Below, one piece after another: positions 11,068 to 20,799 of a DNA stretch of 64,000 nucleotides. Made by a program: the position numbers and the translations under genes. Each line of letters opens with the position of its first letter. The stretch's first letter is position 1. The notes under the pieces are model-generated. The model was given only the letters and a program-made list of their open reading frames with translations. It did no database searches and was not told the origin of the DNA. The stretch comes from Megaustenia siamemsis (Eukaryota > Mollusca > Gastropoda > Stylommatophora > Ariophantidae): assembly GCA_032433765.1 (NCBI GenBank), contig JAVIAB010000051.1:78697744-78761743 (forward strand), written 5' to 3'.

Positions 11068-11961
11068 AAGGATCTCAGTGTGCTAGGAGTGATGAAGGAT
11101 CTCAGTGTGCTAGGAGTGATGAAGGATCTCAGTGTGCTAGGAGTGATGAAGGGGCTCAGTGTGCTAGGAGTGATGAAGGATCTCAGTGTGCTAGGAGTGA
11201 TGAAGGGGCTCAGTGTGCTAGGAGTGATGAAGGGGCTCAGTGTGCTAGGAGTGATGAAGGATCTCAGTGTGCTAGGAGTGATGAAGGGGCTCAGTGTGCT
11301 AGGAGTGATGAAGGATCTCAGTGTGCTAGGAGTGGTGAAGGGGCTCAGTGTGCTAGGAGTGATGAGGGATCTCAGTGTGCTAGGAGTGATGAAGGGGCTC
11401 AGTGTGCTAGGAGTGATGAAGGGGCTCAGTGTGCTAGGAGTGATGAAGGGGCTCAGTGTGCTAGGAGTGATGAAGGATCTCAGTGTGCTAGGAGTGATGA
11501 AGGATCTTAGTGTGCTAGGAGTGATGAAGGGGCTCAGTGTGCTAGGAGTGATGAAGGATCTCAGTGTGCTAGGAGTGATGAAGGGGCTCAGTGTGCTAGG
11601 AGTGATGAAAGATCTCAGTGTGCTAGGAGTGATGAAGGATCTCAGTGTGCTAGGAGTGATGAAGGATCTTAGTGTGCTAGGAGTGATGAAGGGGCTCAGT
11701 GTGCTAGGAGTGATGAAGGATCTCAGTGTGCTAGGAGTGATGAAGGATCTCAGTGTGCTAGGAGTGATGAAGGATCTTAGTGTGCTAGGAGTGATGAAGG
11801 GGCTCAGTGTGCTAGGAGTGATGAAGGGGCTCAGTGTGCTAGGAGTGATGAAGGATCTCAGTGTGCTAGGAGTGATGAAGGATCTTAGTGTGCTAGGAGT
11901 GATGAAGGATCTTAGTGTGCTAGGAGTGATGAAGGGGCTCAGAGTGCTAGGAGTGATGACG
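11068..11961. repeat. 27-bp minisatellite (CTAGGAGTGATGAAGG type)
   Basis: About 33 units of 27 bp, core CTCAGTGTGCTAGGAGTGAT, in two alternating variants (AAGGATCTCAG and AAGGGGCTCAG). Because 27 is divisible by three and the unit lacks stops in some frames, both strands carry long frames (VLGVMKDLS on plus, STLRSFITP on minus). The two variants change amino acids freely (D to G), so I do not call a gene. Confidence 0.97.
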
Positions 11962-12500
11962 ATCATATTTCACTTCCCCATGGCGGGACTGGACACTAAC
12001 TATTATGGCCAAGAGAGTAGCGATCGAAGAAGAGAAGGCAAACTCGATACTCACAGATGTGATGATGAAATCGGATGTGTTGGGTGGAAAGGCGCAGATC
12101 ACAGTCCGCCCATTAACGTCACGTCTTTTTTTTAAGGACGTATAATGAAGAAGTGGAAGGATGCAGGACATACTAATGTAAGTGTTAAATTTAAGAAAAG
12201 TAAAATTCGTACAAATTTTATAAAGGTATCAACTTTCTTTCCTTTCTTCCATTCTTTCATTCTTCTTTCCTTCCTTTCTTTCTTTTTAACAACCCGCCGA
12301 CTTTATTTCTTTCTAATATTCACCAGTCATCGTTCGCCCTTATAAGGGTGGTAAATGTGCGTGCATGTGATGTTTTTGTGGTGTGCGGTACATAGTAGAG
12401 ACTCCGTTGGTCATAGTTGACTATGAATTTTGCAACGCTCCTAGGAAATATTTTTTTCTATTTTCTTTCGCCGTGAATTCTCTTTTTTTTTTTTTATGAA
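11962..12500. other. unique sequence and LINE C 3' untranslated region
   Basis: Mostly unassigned. A perfect 12-nt palindrome CCCTTATAAGGG at about 12340 also occurs in SINE-D at about 30200. From roughly 12450 the sequence leads into the LINE C protein region on the minus strand. Confidence 0.35.
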
Positions 12501-13290
12501 TATGTCTGCTTCTTGCTAGAGTTAGACTTTAGAGTGCCTTTCCAACGATTGCGGTATGCAGCTATTTCTTCCCAGGCTGCAGGGTTTATGTTCAGAGTCT
12601 TCATGTCACGTTTACACACGGTGTTTATGGGTAGGAGTTTTTGAGCGCCGCCTAATTCTTTCGCTATCTGCTAGTTGTCCGTAAAATATATCTTTTGATA
12701 TGCGGCCATCTTTCATACAGTGTACGTGGCCAAGCCTGCGTAACCTACGTTGTTGGAGCAGTATGTAGATGTTCGGGGGGCCTGTGGGAGTGAGGACCTC
12801 AACGTTTGTTACTTTGCCCTTCCAGGTGATACCAAGAATACGGTACTGGCATAAAATATGAAATGCATTTAGCCTTCTCTCTTCCTTTGCATAAGTTGTC
12901 CGTCATTCGCTGCCATATAAAGGAATACTGATGATGCAGGCGTTGTAAACTGCTGCTTTTATTTTAGTTGTCAGTTTGCTGTTTTGCCAAACGCCCGTAC
13001 ACATACGGGCAAAGGTGGTAGCAGTTTTACCAGTGCGGGTGTCACTTTCTGTATCAAAAGATAGTTTGCCGTTGAAGATGAGCCACGGGTGGCTATACTT
13101 GTGCTGGCCATCATATCTTTAGCTGATAATAGGGATGGCAGGCGCTGCTGCTGTGGGGAAATTCGGTTAGAGGCAGATTCTTTCAAGCGGGCTGTGGTGA
13201 GAGCAACCTTCTGAGGGAGGTCTGGCTATTGTCGGAGATTTTCTCGACGGACTGTGATGAGTAAAATGATCTGCAAATGACACGTAAACC
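12501..13290 (-). mobile_element. LINE family C, C-terminal reverse-transcriptase fragment
   Basis: On the minus strand the plain C-terminal signature of a widespread invertebrate non-LTR element is readable: VYNACIISI, then AKEERRLNAFHILCQYRILG, ITWKGKVTNVEVL, PPNIYILLQQRRLRRLGHV and KDGRISKDIFYGQL, followed by decayed sequence with a stop. The region upstream (towards 13290) is frame-broken. It lacks the catalytic RT blocks. It abuts the GAT/GGT array at 13289. Confidence 0.87.
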
Positions 13291-14592
13291 CGATGATGGT
13301 GATGATGATGATAGTGATGATGATGGTGGTGATGATGTTGGTGATGATGATGTTGGTGATGATGGTGGTGATGATGTTGGTGGTGATGATGTTGGTGATG
13401 ATGTTGGTGATGATGGTGGTGGTGATGTTGGTGATGGTGTTGGTGATGATGTTGGTGATGGTGTTGGTGATGATGTTGGTGATGGTATTGGTGATGATGG
13501 TAGTGATGATGTTGGTGGTGATGATGTTTGGTGATGATGTTGGTGATGATGGTGGTGGTGATGCAGGTGATGATGTTATGATGGTGGTGATGATGTTGGT
13601 GCTGGTGTTGGTGATGATGGTAGTGATGATGATGGTGGTGATGATGGTGGTGATGATGTTGGTGATGATGTTGGTGATGATGGTGGTGGTGATGCGGTTG
13701 ATGATGTTGGTGATGATGATGGTGATGATGTTGGTGATGATGTTGGTGATGATGTTGGTGATGATGTTGGTGATGATGGTGGTGATGATGTTGGTGATGA
13801 TGTTGGTGATGATGGTGGTGGTGATGCGGGTGATGATGGTGGTGATGATGTTGGTGATGATGTTGGTGATGATGGTGGTGATGATGTTGGTGATGATTGC
13901 GGTGGTGATGTTGGTGATGATGTTGGTGATGATGTTGGTGATGATGTTGGTGATTATGGTGGTGATGATGATGGTGGTAATGAAGTTGGTGATGATGTTG
14001 GTGATGATGGTGGTGATGATGTTGGTGATGATGATGGTGATGATGTTGGTGATGATGGTGGTGATGATGTTGGTGATGATGTTGGTGATGATGGTGGTGA
14101 TAATGTTGGTGATGATATTGGTGATGATGGTGGTGATGATGCGGGTGATGATGGTGGTGATGATGTTGGTGATGATGTTGGTGATGATACGGGTGATAAT
14201 GTTGATGATGATGTTGGTGATGATGTTGGTGATGATGGTGGTGGTGATGCGGGTGATGATGGTGGTGATGATGTTGGTAATGATGCTGGTGATGATGTTG
14301 GTGATGATGTTGGTGATGATGTTGGTGATGATGTTGGTGATGATGTTGGTGATGATGGTGGTGATGATGTTGGTGATGATGTTGGTGATGATGTTGGTGA
14401 TGATGGTGGTGATGATGATGCGGGTGATGATGTTGGTGATGATGTTGGTGATGATGCGGGTGATGATGTTGGTGATGATAGTGATGATGATGGTGGTGAT
14501 GATGGTGGTGATGATGTTGGTGATGATGTTGGTGATGATGCGGGTGATGATGGTGATGATGATAATGATGATGATGATGGTGATGATGATGA
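13289..14592. repeat. 1.3-kb GAT/GGT (GATGATGTTGGT) array
   Basis: Imperfect array built from GATGATGTTGGT, GATGATGGTGGT and GATGATGCGGGT modules. The plus strand has almost no C for 1.3 kb, an extreme strand asymmetry. Open frames on both strands (Met-Val-Leu or Ser-Pro-Thr repeats) come from the three-base periodicity and are not genes. Confidence 0.97.
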
Positions 14593-14599
14593 CATGAGA

Positions 14600-14766
14600 A
14601 AGTCAGTGCTGTGGTGGTAGCGCGATGACTTTTCGATTAAGTGAACACGGATTCAACCGCAGCCTAATACTCTCTGATCGACCCAGTTGAAAAATGGTTA
14701 CCTTAATCAATGAGTTGAAGAAGTTAACAGCAAAGAAGAACACTGGCCCCCTTACCTAGAAATTGA
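14600..14766 (+). mobile_element. SINE-like relic (tRNA head, GGTTACC body)
   Basis: A head-like segment GCTGTGGTGGTAGCGCGATG with a box B-like GGATTCAACCGC is followed by GACCCAGTTG and ATGGTTACC, the module also seen in SINE-1 and SINE-2. It starts directly after the GAT array. One copy only and degraded, so its family is unsure. Confidence 0.55.
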
Positions 14767-14843
14767 GTGACATTGGACATAAAAATGTAGTACCTCACCT
14801 GCCTACAACATTAAAATATGTTATTTGAATCCTATATATTTTT

Positions 14844-15038
14844 CGATTCCAACCGACGACTTCCGGGTGCACCCAGCCTTAAATCGGTACCTGATTTTTT
14901 CTGAGAAAGTAAAGCGGCACGAGCGTAATACCGACCACATTACCCCAAAAATCATGTGCCGAAGGTCTGTAAAATTTATGGTCACTAACACCATATTCCC
15001 TATACGTCACTTGGCGTGACGGGGGCTCTTTACTTTAT
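14844..15038 (+). mobile_element. SINE-1, 5'-truncated
   Basis: Starts within the head at TTCGATTCCAACCGACGAC and continues through the full body (GCGGCACGAGCGTAATACCG, ATCATGTGCCGAAGG) to CTTTACTTTA. It is followed by a TG/TA microsatellite (15041-15101). Box A is missing. Confidence 0.9.
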
Positions 15039-15040
15039 AT

Positions 15041-15041
15041 A

Positions 15042-15097
<56 letters not shown>

Positions 15098-15101
15098 AAC
15101 C
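15041..15101. repeat. TA/TG dinucleotide microsatellite
   Basis: A TGTG segment then about 22 TA units, directly downstream of the SINE-1 tail, from which it may have grown. Confidence 0.95.
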
Positions 15102-15299
15102 ATTTATTCGGCAATATCACATTACTGGGATCTGCAGGTAAGTTTAATAGGACTGGAGAATAAAGACAGCATGTCCAGTGCAGTCGCCACCAGGTGTTCG
15201 GATATGTGAATGTACGTATATAAAAACATATGTTATTGATAACTTTCACAAGTGTGTATTACATTTCTCAGAGTAAGCCAAACACACATAGAAAGGAAA

Positions 15300-16048
15300 G
15301 TAAAATGCTCCTTTACGTCACCTAACGTTTAGGGAATATGGTGTTCTTCTTCATCCTCTTTTCTCTTTCACTGATACCTAAAAGGTGTCGTGGTTTATAT
15401 CATTTGTCGTTCTTGAGCTGCTCGAAATGTCTGAATTAGTGATTTTCCTTTGTTGTTACATGTCTCTGTCACTGCATCTATCCATCTTCTTCTGGGTCTT
15501 CCTCTTGGTCTTTTTCCATGCATTCTCGAGAAGAACGGCCTTGATGGTGATTGGTAAGGATTCATTCTGACCAGGTAGCCAAACCATTTAAGTTGTTGTT
15601 GTTCTATATATTCTTGACAGGTTTTTGTTCCTACTGTTTTTCTTATGGTTTCATTTGGTATTCTATCTCTTTTTGTGTTGTTTGTTACTTTTCTCAAGCA
15701 ACGCATCTCACATGTATTGATCTTTCTTAAATGTGATTTAGAAAGGGTCCATGTTTGACTTTCACAGCACAAAGTTGGTATGAAGATGCTATTTATCGTT
15801 TGTTGTTTTGCAGGCATAGAAATGTTTGGATGAAATATGGTGTTAGTGACCACAATTTTTACAGACCTTTGGTACATTTTCTTTTGGGGTAATGTGGTCG
15901 GTATTACGCTCGCGCCGCTTCACTTTCCCATAAAAAAATCCGGTACCCATTTAAAGCTGGGTGAACCTGGAAACCGTTGATCAGGATCGAACCCGACTAT
16001 TTGTCCTTAGTAATCCAGTTCACTAACCACTGAGCTATTGCGGATCCC
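15300..16048 (-). mobile_element. SINE-1 (minus), interrupted by a LINE
   Basis: The 3' part (decayed, 15300-15345, ending GGGAATATGGTGTT on the plus strand) and the rest (15832-16048, up to the tRNA head ending GCTATTGCGGATCCC) flank a LINE at 15346-15831. The junction motif GAATATGGTGTT / GAAATATGGTGTT is duplicated on both sides, showing that the LINE inserted in the SINE. Confidence 0.82.
15346..15831 (-). mobile_element. LINE B-like C-terminal fragment nested in SINE-1
   Basis: A continuous minus-strand frame encodes PTLCCESQTWTLSKSHLR, CEMRCLRKVTNNTKRDRI, YIEQQQLKWFGYLVRMN and GKRPRGRPRRRWIDAVTE, the C-terminal part of an RTE-like pol protein. The 3' tail reads GAGGATGAAGAAG, matching the GAA-type tail of family B. 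It is 5'-truncated to 0.49 kb with a duplicated 12-bp flank. The frame is unusually clean, so insertion is relatively recent. Confidence 0.87.
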
Positions 16049-16231
16049 GATACACACATAGTACAAGGTATATATTTCCACGGTAGAACAAAGATGCAGT
16101 AACTTCAGTGCCAGCAAGCAAAGAGAGCTGAAGATTAAATACTGTTTTTGTCTTTTAAATGCCAAAAAAAAAAAAAAATCAATGGCTGCATTTTGTGATA
16201 TAGGAGAATAATGGATGGTATTATTATTGTC
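16049..16231. other. unique spacer
   Basis: AT-rich spacer between two SINE-1 copies; includes an A-run near 16165. No feature recognised. Confidence 0.35.
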
Positions 16232-16247
16232 TACAGCTGAAATTAGG

Positions 16248-16508
16248 GGAGCCGCGATAGCTCAGTGGTTAGTGAATTGGACTACAAAGGACAAGGGGTA
16301 GGGTTCGATCCCAACCGACGGTCTCCGGGTTCACCCAGCCTTAAATGGGTACCGGAATTTTTCTGGGAAAGTAAAACAGCACGGGCGTAATACCGACCAC
16401 ATTACTTAGAAAATAATGTGCTGAAGGTCTGTAAAATATAGGGTCACTAACACCATATTTCCCTATACGCCACTTGGCGTGACGGGGGTACTTTACTTTA
16501 CTTTTACT
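16248..16508 (+). mobile_element. SINE-1, full-length with 16-bp TSD
   Basis: Complete copy: head GGAGCCGCGATAGCTCAGTG with box A and box B (GGTTCGATCCC), body GGGTACCGG, CAGCACGGGCGTAATACC, and tail TACTTTACTTTACTTT. A perfect 16-bp TSD, TACAGCTGAAATTAGG, lies at 16232-16247 and 16509-16524. This is the best-delimited SINE in the window and a good guide to the family's ends. Confidence 0.95.
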
Positions 16509-16524
16509 TACAGCTGAAATTAGG

Positions 16525-16854
16525 ATGATTTTAATTATGAAACGATGTTGACCTTTGACTAACATGGCTGTTATTGCATCGATAATGAACGTTCTATATT
16601 TCACGCTTGATTCGTCTTCTCTTTCTTCTTTAACTCAATATAAACCTTTTCAGCGTGAAGAAAGACACAAAGTTCTAGCTATGGCCATTCTGACAGCCTT
16701 CACTCTTATCATTTCATTCTTTTTTTAAATGCCCTAATTTTATCATTCCATTTAATACTTTATTTGCTTCTAGTTCTGCGCCCTCTCCTCTTTATTTATA
16801 TGCCATTTATTCATGGGTTCACTGAAAAAACATAGCAGAAAAAAAACGTTGAAA
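16525..16854. other. unique sequence
   Basis: AT-rich low-copy DNA; no supported gene, TE or array. Confidence 0.35.
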
Positions 16855-17012
16855 GAAAAATCATTGCTGGGAAATCTAATCATAGGTAAAATTCATTGCA
16901 AGACAATTCATCGCAGAAAAATTCATCTCCAGGAAAATTCATCACAGGCAAATTTCATCAAAAGAAAATTCATCGCAAGAAAATTCATCTCTGAGAAAAT
17001 TCATTGCAGGAT
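16855..17012. repeat. 15-16 bp degenerate minisatellite
   Basis: About ten diverged units around GAAAATTCATCGCAAG. Sequence variation between units is high, so the array is old. Confidence 0.8.
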
Positions 17013-17250
17013 TCTGTGTGTAACAAGATAATGATGTAAATAGCAGAAATTAGAATATGTGATGGTATAATGGTAGCAAGTATGCTGGCGAACTTGTCTC
17101 AACTAAGAACGTCAATATTATGTTTTGTGTAATCACAAGTCACAATAGCAAGTAATCATAAATGTACAAAGTCGGTACAGTATGTTTATCAAATGAAGTA
17201 TGCCCACGCAATTTAGCAGCTAATTAGAAAACTAACAGTAGTATAAAAGG
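17013..17250. other. unique spacer
   Basis: No feature recognised. Confidence 0.35.
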
Positions 17251-17583
17251 CATTTTTTTCCATTCGCCAGCTTTTACCTCTGACGAAGTCCCTAGGGATT
17301 AGGAACTGAATTTTGTGTGTTCATCCATTTTTCCCTGGCAGCCGCGTGCATAGGGGTCCCACACCGCACAGGCAGATAACTCCGTCTTCGGAGGTACTCA
17401 TATTTTTTCCGTCCATGAGTAATTGACGTTTCAAACCGGGCCTCGCAGCTGAGACCAGGGGTGGTTGCCGCAGAGAGAAATCATAGATAAAAATTCCAAC
17501 CGGTGCAGTCGGGATTTGAACCCATAACCTCTCTGTCTCGAGGACGGCATCTTGCCTCGAGACCAACCAATCCACCGAACAAT
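17250..17583 (-). mobile_element. SINE-3 (tRNA-headed)
   Basis: Minus strand: head GATTGGTTGGTCTCGAGGCA with box B GGGTTCAAATCCC. The body continues through GAGGCCCGG-like sequence and ATGAGTACCTCCGAAGACGG, ending in CACAAAATTCAGTTCC and CCCTAGGGACTTCGTCAG. The second copy at 45201-45411 confirms the head and middle. The terminal CCCTAGGG-containing block resembles a separate sequence at 48070-48105, so it may be a conserved SINE tail domain. Confidence 0.82.
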
Positions 17584-17589
17584 ATTAAA

Positions 17590-18186
17590 AAAGGTAAATT
17601 AATTTAAACATCTGGGAACAATGTTAACCTCAGATGGTAAATGCACGACAGAGGTGAGATGCAGAATGGCTCAGGCAAAAACAGCGTTCCAAAAAATGAG
17701 GAAGATACTATACAATCCATTTTTGACAATAGAAACAAGAAAAAGAGTTCTGAAATGTTATGTAGAACAAGTCTTAACATATGCATATGAATCATGGACA
17801 ATAGGACATCAGAAAAGAAAATCATTGGATGCTGTAGAAATGTGGTTTTACAGAAGAATGTTGAAAATACCATGGACAGCTAAGAAGAGTAATGAAAAAG
17901 TTCACACAAAAGATGCCACAACAAAGAGAGAGCTAATTTCCAATATTAGGAAGAAAAAAATCTTTCTTTTTTTTGCCATGCAATGAGAGTGGAACAGCTG
18001 GAGTATATTGTGACAACTGGAAAGTTAAGGGACGAATAGATAGAGGAAAACAAAGAGAAAAGATACCATCCAGCTTAAAACAATGGCTTGGCAGAAGGTC
18101 AACAATAGAAATGCGAAATAATTGTCGAGATCGAAAATTGTGGCCAGACATGATCGCCAGCAGGCATGGTGCTTGATGATGATGAT
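17590..18186 (+). mobile_element. LINE family A' C-terminal part
   Basis: A frame of about 120 codons encodes MLTSDGKCTTEVRCRMAQAK, FQKMRKILYNPFLTIETRKR, VLKCYVEQVLTYAYES and RRMLKIPWTAKKSNEKV, matching the post-RT region of LINE A. It is then frameshifted (about 17960) into a decayed end, and finishes in GATGATGATGATGA at 18174-18187. No catalytic RT motif is present. 5'-truncated. Confidence 0.9.
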
Positions 18187-18192
18187 GATATT

Positions 18193-18332
18193 GTATAGGA
18201 GTCGCAGTGGTTCAGCTGTTAGTGCACTTGAATACGAAGGACAAAAAGTCGGGTTCGATCCTGATCGACGGCTTCCGAGTTCATCCAACCTTAAATGGGT
18301 ACCCGACGATTTTTCAGAGAAAGAAAAGCGAC
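18193..18332 (+). mobile_element. SINE-1 head fragment, 3'-truncated
   Basis: GGAGTCGCAGTGGTTCAGCT with box B GGGTTCGATCC and the body up to AGAAAAGCGACA, then broken. It begins just after the LINE A' tail and faces an inverted SINE-1 at 18345-18597, so transcripts of the pair could fold back. Confidence 0.82.
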
Positions 18333-18344
18333 AATGGATAATAG

Positions 18345-18597
18345 TAAAGTAAAGTACCCCCGTCACGCCAAGTGGCGTATAGTAAATATGGTGTTAGTGA
18401 CCATAAATTTTACAGACCTTCGGCACATGACTTTTGGGGAAATGTGGTCGGTATTACGCCCATGCCGCTTCACTTTCCCAGAAAAAAATCCGGTACCCAT
18501 TAAAGGTTGGGTGAACCTGGAAGCCGTCGGTTGGGATCGAACACTACCGCTTGTCCTTTGTAGTCTAGTTCACTAACCACTGAGTTATCGCGGCTCC
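18345..18597 (-). mobile_element. SINE-1, full-length, inverted to its neighbour
   Basis: Minus-strand copy from tail (AAAGTAAAGTACCCCCGTC on the plus strand) to head (GAGTTATCGCGGCTCCC). Box B is altered on the minus strand (GTGTTCGATCCC). No clear TSD was found. Confidence 0.9.
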
Positions 18598-18782
18598 CTG
18601 AACAGTAGTGGCCAGACAAAGTTAATCACTTTTTTTCTAAATGAACCTCATGGCGATGCCTCAACAAGGCTCTAACCGAAGCTAAAGTAAAAATCTATGT
18701 CATCGTTCTACGTGTATTTGTTATCTTGTCATAGACGAAGGACTGTGGTCGACGTTTTTTTTAAATCAGTAAAGATGTTTCA

Positions 18783-19020
18783 TATTTTAAAAAAAAATAA
18801 AGTACCCTCGTCACGCCAAGTGGCGTATAGGGAAATATGGTGTTAGTGACCCTATATTTTATAGACCTTCAGCACATGATTTTTGGGGTAATGTGGTCGG
18901 TATTACGCCCGTGCTGCTTTACTTTGCGAGAAAAAAATCCGGTACCCATTTAAGGCTGGGTGAACCCGGAAGCCGTCGGTTGGGATCGAACCCTACCCCT
19001 TGTCCTTTGTAGTCCAGTTC
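18783..19020 (-). mobile_element. SINE-1, 5'-truncated, 12-bp TSD
   Basis: Minus-strand copy missing about 30 bp of the tRNA head. It is flanked by a perfect 12-bp duplication AAAGATGTTTCA at 18771-18782 and 19021-19032. Confidence 0.93.
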
Positions 19021-19032
19021 AAAGATGTTTCA

Positions 19033-19562
19033 AATAAAATTTTATATTCATCTTTTTTCATTTCATGACTTGATGCACTACAAATGTGTTTAATGTCTGG
19101 TTCTCACTTCCTATAGACACGACTACTGTTCAGTGCTGGATTTCATGTTGTTTGCTTTACATTCCCCTTTCGAGGCATATGCAGTTTCATTGCTATATCA
19201 AGAAATGGTCATTTATAAAAAATAATAGTTTCCTGACATTATATCCAGTTATTTCTTGGCTTGGCGTTAATGCAAATATTGTCAATGAAGATGATTAGCG
19301 CAGAGAGCAAACATGTATACTTTAAGTCAATATCTACAAACACTGAGAGTGTGTTCATCTGCATCTTCTTTACCTTCGTTCAGTAGAAGGCTGTTGGTTT
19401 CCATTGTGCTTTGCACCTTACAATCCAATGCAATTATCACCAACGCGAATTTATTTGGAATTGTTTACCAACCTGTTGATTATTACCGACCTTTCAGCAG
19501 AGAAAGAAGATTGACTTTTCTAAAAAGACAATCTTACCAGATAACGAGTCCTTTCTACCCGG
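19033..19562. other. unique sequence
   Basis: Low-copy DNA, no TE protein or array. Open frames here lack splice signals and coding-like composition, so none is called. Confidence 0.35.
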
Positions 19563-20029
19563 TTTGTATCATCTCTTTGTATCATCGCTTTGTATCATCG
19601 CTTTGTATCATCTCTTTGTATCATCTCTTTGTATCATCGCTTTGTATCATCTCTTTGTATCATCGCTTTGTATCATCGCTTTGTATCATCGCTTTGTATC
19701 ATCGCTTTGTATCATCTCTTTGTATCATCTCTTTGTATCATCGCTTTGTATCATCTCTTTGTATCATCGCTTTGTATCATCTCTTTGTATCATCGCTTTG
19801 TATCATCGCTTTGTATCATCGCTTTGTATCATCGCTTTGTATCATCGCTTTGTATCATCTCTTCGTTTTTTTCTTCTTCTCATAAGGCGGACGTGAATGC
19901 GATACGTCGATGGCTGTTGTAGTAGAAGGCTGTTGGTTTGTATCATCTCTTTGTATCATCGCTTTGTATCATCGCTTTGTATCATCGCTTTGTATCATCG
20001 CTTTGTATCATCGCTTTGTATCATCTCTT
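19563..20029. repeat. 13-bp TTTGTATCATCGC array, in two blocks
   Basis: Units TTTGTATCATCGC and TTTGTATCATCTC at 19563-19863 and again at 19935-20029. Each block ends in the same CTTCGTTTTTTTCTTCTTCT sequence and the same GGCGGACGTGAATGCGATAC start of SINE-D, so a segment spanning the array end and the SINE end is duplicated. Three-frame openness is due to the missing stop codons in the unit. Confidence 0.95.
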
Positions 20030-20039
20030 CGTTTTTTTC

Positions 20040-20445
20040 TTCTTCTCATTAGGCGGACGTGAATGCGATACGTCGCTAATTTACAATAAAGCCACGATGT
20101 CTACACCTTTCGGTTCGACACATCCGTCTTGGAAATTGGTAAGTTTTGCTTAACAAAAATTTTGCTCGAGCGGCGGCCATTTTTTTCAATACACTTTTCG
20201 ATTTTTAATTGCAAAGGCGCCTTTCACATGCCCAAATGCACACGAGACCACCAGTTTTTTTTCGCTGCTATTCGAGAGGGCCAGGCATTAGATCTCACAA
20301 CCCAAGACCAAGGAGGGTAATGCCACGAGAAACAATCTAAACATTTTTTTTTAAAATCCCACGCCTGAGGTGGGGTTCGAATCCGAGACTTCCCTGCCCA
20401 GATGGAGGAGTCTTAATCTCTAGACCACACTGTCTCCTGTTGGTA
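20040..20445 (-). mobile_element. SINE-D, copy without internal array
   Basis: On the minus strand: a tRNA-like head (TGTGGTCTAGAGATTAAGAC, box B GGATTCGAACCCC, about 20445-20360). The body has one copy of GAGAGGGCCAGGCATTAGAT (plus-strand reading, 20272) plus a partial second, then GCGGCGGCCATTTTT and the CTTTCGGTTCGACACATCCG region. This is the reference that shows how the arrays in the copies at 7.4 and 30.1 kb arose. Confidence 0.75.
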
Positions 20446-20469
20446 TAACGATTTCTTACTTTCATCTTT

Positions 20470-20680
20470 TCTCTTCTTTCCTTCCTCAACTGCCTTTCAG
20501 CGTCGAGGGGAGATATAATTTGCGATCTTTTGCTCTTCTGTTCGCCTCTACTGCTGTTATGTTTCCTAGTGCTTCTAATATTTCATTGATCCATCTTTTT
20601 CGTGGTCGACCCTTGGGTCTGGTGTTCTCACAACGTTTATTGAAGGTTCGTTGTGTTGTGTTTTGACCTACTTTCATAAT
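20470..20680 (-). mobile_element. LINE family B C-terminal fragment
   Basis: Minus strand encodes NTTQRTFNKRCENTRP, KGRPRKRWINEILEALGNI and RRAKDRKLYLPSTLKGS, the family B C-terminus, followed by a short pyrimidine-rich tail complement. 5'-truncated. Confidence 0.88.
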
Positions 20681-20713
20681 AGCAGATATATAATAGATGA
20701 AGGATCGATGTAA

Positions 20714-20744
20714 ATATATATATATATATATATGTATATATAAG
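20714..20744. repeat. TA dinucleotide microsatellite
   Basis: Short TA run (about 14 units with one interruption). Confidence 0.85.
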
Positions 20745-20799
20745 AGACAGATGAGATAAATAACTGAGTAGCAGATAAATAAAACCACTAGGGCTGACA

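Noticed and set aside
11016..12135. Long frames on both strands (STLRSFITP and VLGVMKDLS repeats)
   Set aside because: By-product of a 27-bp unit without stops; opposite-strand frames of equal length show there is no coding constraint.
13293..14597. Met-Val-Leu and Ser-Pro-Thr repeat proteins
   Set aside because: Trinucleotide-type low-complexity array.
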